6,168 bases of DNA from the NCBI GenBank assembly GCA_002281005.1, contig NCFD01000080.1:1-6168 (forward strand), given 5' to 3'. The notes beneath the pieces are model-generated. The model ran no database searches. It was not told the origin of the DNA and worked only from the letters and a program-made list of their open reading frames with translations. Positions 5,457-6,168 of this stretch are shown one piece after another; position 1 is the stretch's first letter, and every line of letters starts with the position of its first letter. Made by a program: the position numbers and the translations under genes. The stretch comes from Acidocella sp. 35-58-6 (GTDB lineage: Bacteria > Pseudomonadota > Alphaproteobacteria > Acetobacterales > Acetobacteraceae).

Positions 5457-6168
5457 ATGCCAAAATTTGCCGCCAACCTGACGATGCTGTTCAACGAACA
5501 CCCCTTCCTCGAACGCTTCGCCGCCGCTGCGCAAGCTGGCTTCAAGGCGGTGGAATTCATGTTTCCCTATGACTACGAACCCGCCGCCATTAACGACGCA
5601 CTACTCACCAACAACCTCACGCTGGTTCTGCACAACCTCCCTGCTGGCAACTGGGCCGGCGGCGAACGCGGCATCGCCTGCGCGCCCGCTCGCATCAGTG
5701 AATTCCGCGATGGTGTTGCCAAAGCCATCAGCTACGCCACCGCGTTGAACTGCCCGCAACTCAACTGCCTAGCAGGCATCGTGCAGCCCGAAAATGCCGC
5801 CACCGCCCGCACCACCCTGATTGAAAATCTCCGCTTCGCCGCGGACGCCTTACAAAAGGCCGGACTAACTCTGCTGCTGGAGCCGGTAAACACCACCGAT
5901 ATTCCAGGCTTCTTCGTCAACCGCTCAGCCCAGGCACTGGCTATCATCAACGAGGTGGCCGCCCCCAATCTCAAACTGCAATACGACATCTATCATTCGC
6001 AGATCATGGAAGGGAACCTTGCCCGCACCATCGAGGCCAATCTCGCCCAAATCGGCCACATCCAACTCGCCGACAATCCAGGCCGCCATGAGCCCGGCAC
6101 CGGCGAAATCAACTACCATTATCTTTTCAAAAAACTCGACGAGTTAGGCTACACCGGCTGGGTCGGCT
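5457..6168 (+). CDS. hyi: Hydroxypyruvate isomerase-like TIM-barrel protein (3' end outside window)
   Basis: The 237 visible residues cover all but about 20 of the usual 258-260 of Hyi. Family features are the opening MPKFAANLTMLFNEHPFLERF, AGFKAVEFMFPYDYE, the loop LHNLPAGNWAGGERG, and LLLEPVNTTDIPGFF with the catalytic Glu at 142. These are followed by QYDIYHSQIMEGN (D177, H180) and RHEPGTGEINY (H211, E217). The sequence stops at GYTGWVG, where the family normally continues with C-E-Y, so the second catalytic Glu should be about two codons beyond the edge. Hyi (EC 5.3.1.22) interconverts hydroxypyruvate and tartronate semialdehyde, normally beside gcl and glxR. The related OtnI acts on 2-oxotetronate. 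Here it follows the GMC gene by 72 bp on the same strand without a visible terminator, but it has no known role in isethionate breakdown. It may open a glyoxylate module or act on another short hydroxycarbonyl compound. Confidence 0.85.
   Translation, partial: MPKFAANLTMLFNEHPFLERFAAAAQAGFKAVEFMFPYDYEPAAINDALLTNNLTLVLHNLPAGNWAGGERGIACAPARISEFRDGVAKAISYATALNCPQLNCLAGIVQPENAATARTTLIENLRFAADALQKAGLTLLLEPVNTTDIPGFFVNRSAQALAIINEVAAPNLKLQYDIYHSQIMEGNLARTIEANLAQIGHIQLADNPGRHEPGTGEINYHYLFKKLDELGYTGWVG

Overview
The window looks like part of a catabolic gene cluster for two-carbon organosulfonates, most plausibly isethionate (2-hydroxyethanesulfonate), from a GC-rich proteobacterium. The xsc product resembles the alphaproteobacterial (Roseobacter-type) branch of the family as I remember it, so Alphaproteobacteria is my best guess; nothing in the window fixes the genus. 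There are no rRNA or tRNA genes, CRISPR arrays or mobile elements.

Layout. On the minus strand are the first 36 codons of an IclR-type transcriptional regulator (1-108), its own promoter (143-170), a terminator-like structure (208-278) and a full-length gene for the ThDP enzyme sulfoacetaldehyde acetyltransferase, Xsc (279-2057). A 367-bp AT-rich divergent control region follows (2058-2424), with several inverted repeats and recurring TGAGA/TCTCA elements. On the plus strand are an MHS-type major facilitator transporter (2425-3780), a GMC-family FAD alcohol dehydrogenase whose start overlaps the transporter stop by one base (3780-5384), and, 72 bp on, a hydroxypyruvate isomerase-like gene that runs off the right edge (5457-6168).

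Proposed teamwork. The transporter imports the sulfonate, the flavin dehydrogenase oxidises its alcohol to sulfoacetaldehyde, and Xsc cleaves that with phosphate to acetyl phosphate and sulfite. The IclR protein probably senses the substrate or an intermediate and acts on the divergent region. The set IclR regulator + MFS carrier + GMC dehydrogenase + xsc matches the published iseR-iseU-iseJ arrangement of isethionate utilisers as I recall it. Xsc is a secure call. The substrate of the transporter and dehydrogenase is inferred from context.

The unexplained member is the Hyi-like isomerase. It has no role in the known isethionate route and normally belongs to glyoxylate/hydroxypyruvate metabolism with gcl and glxR. 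It either starts a separate module or points to an additional, possibly C3, substrate.
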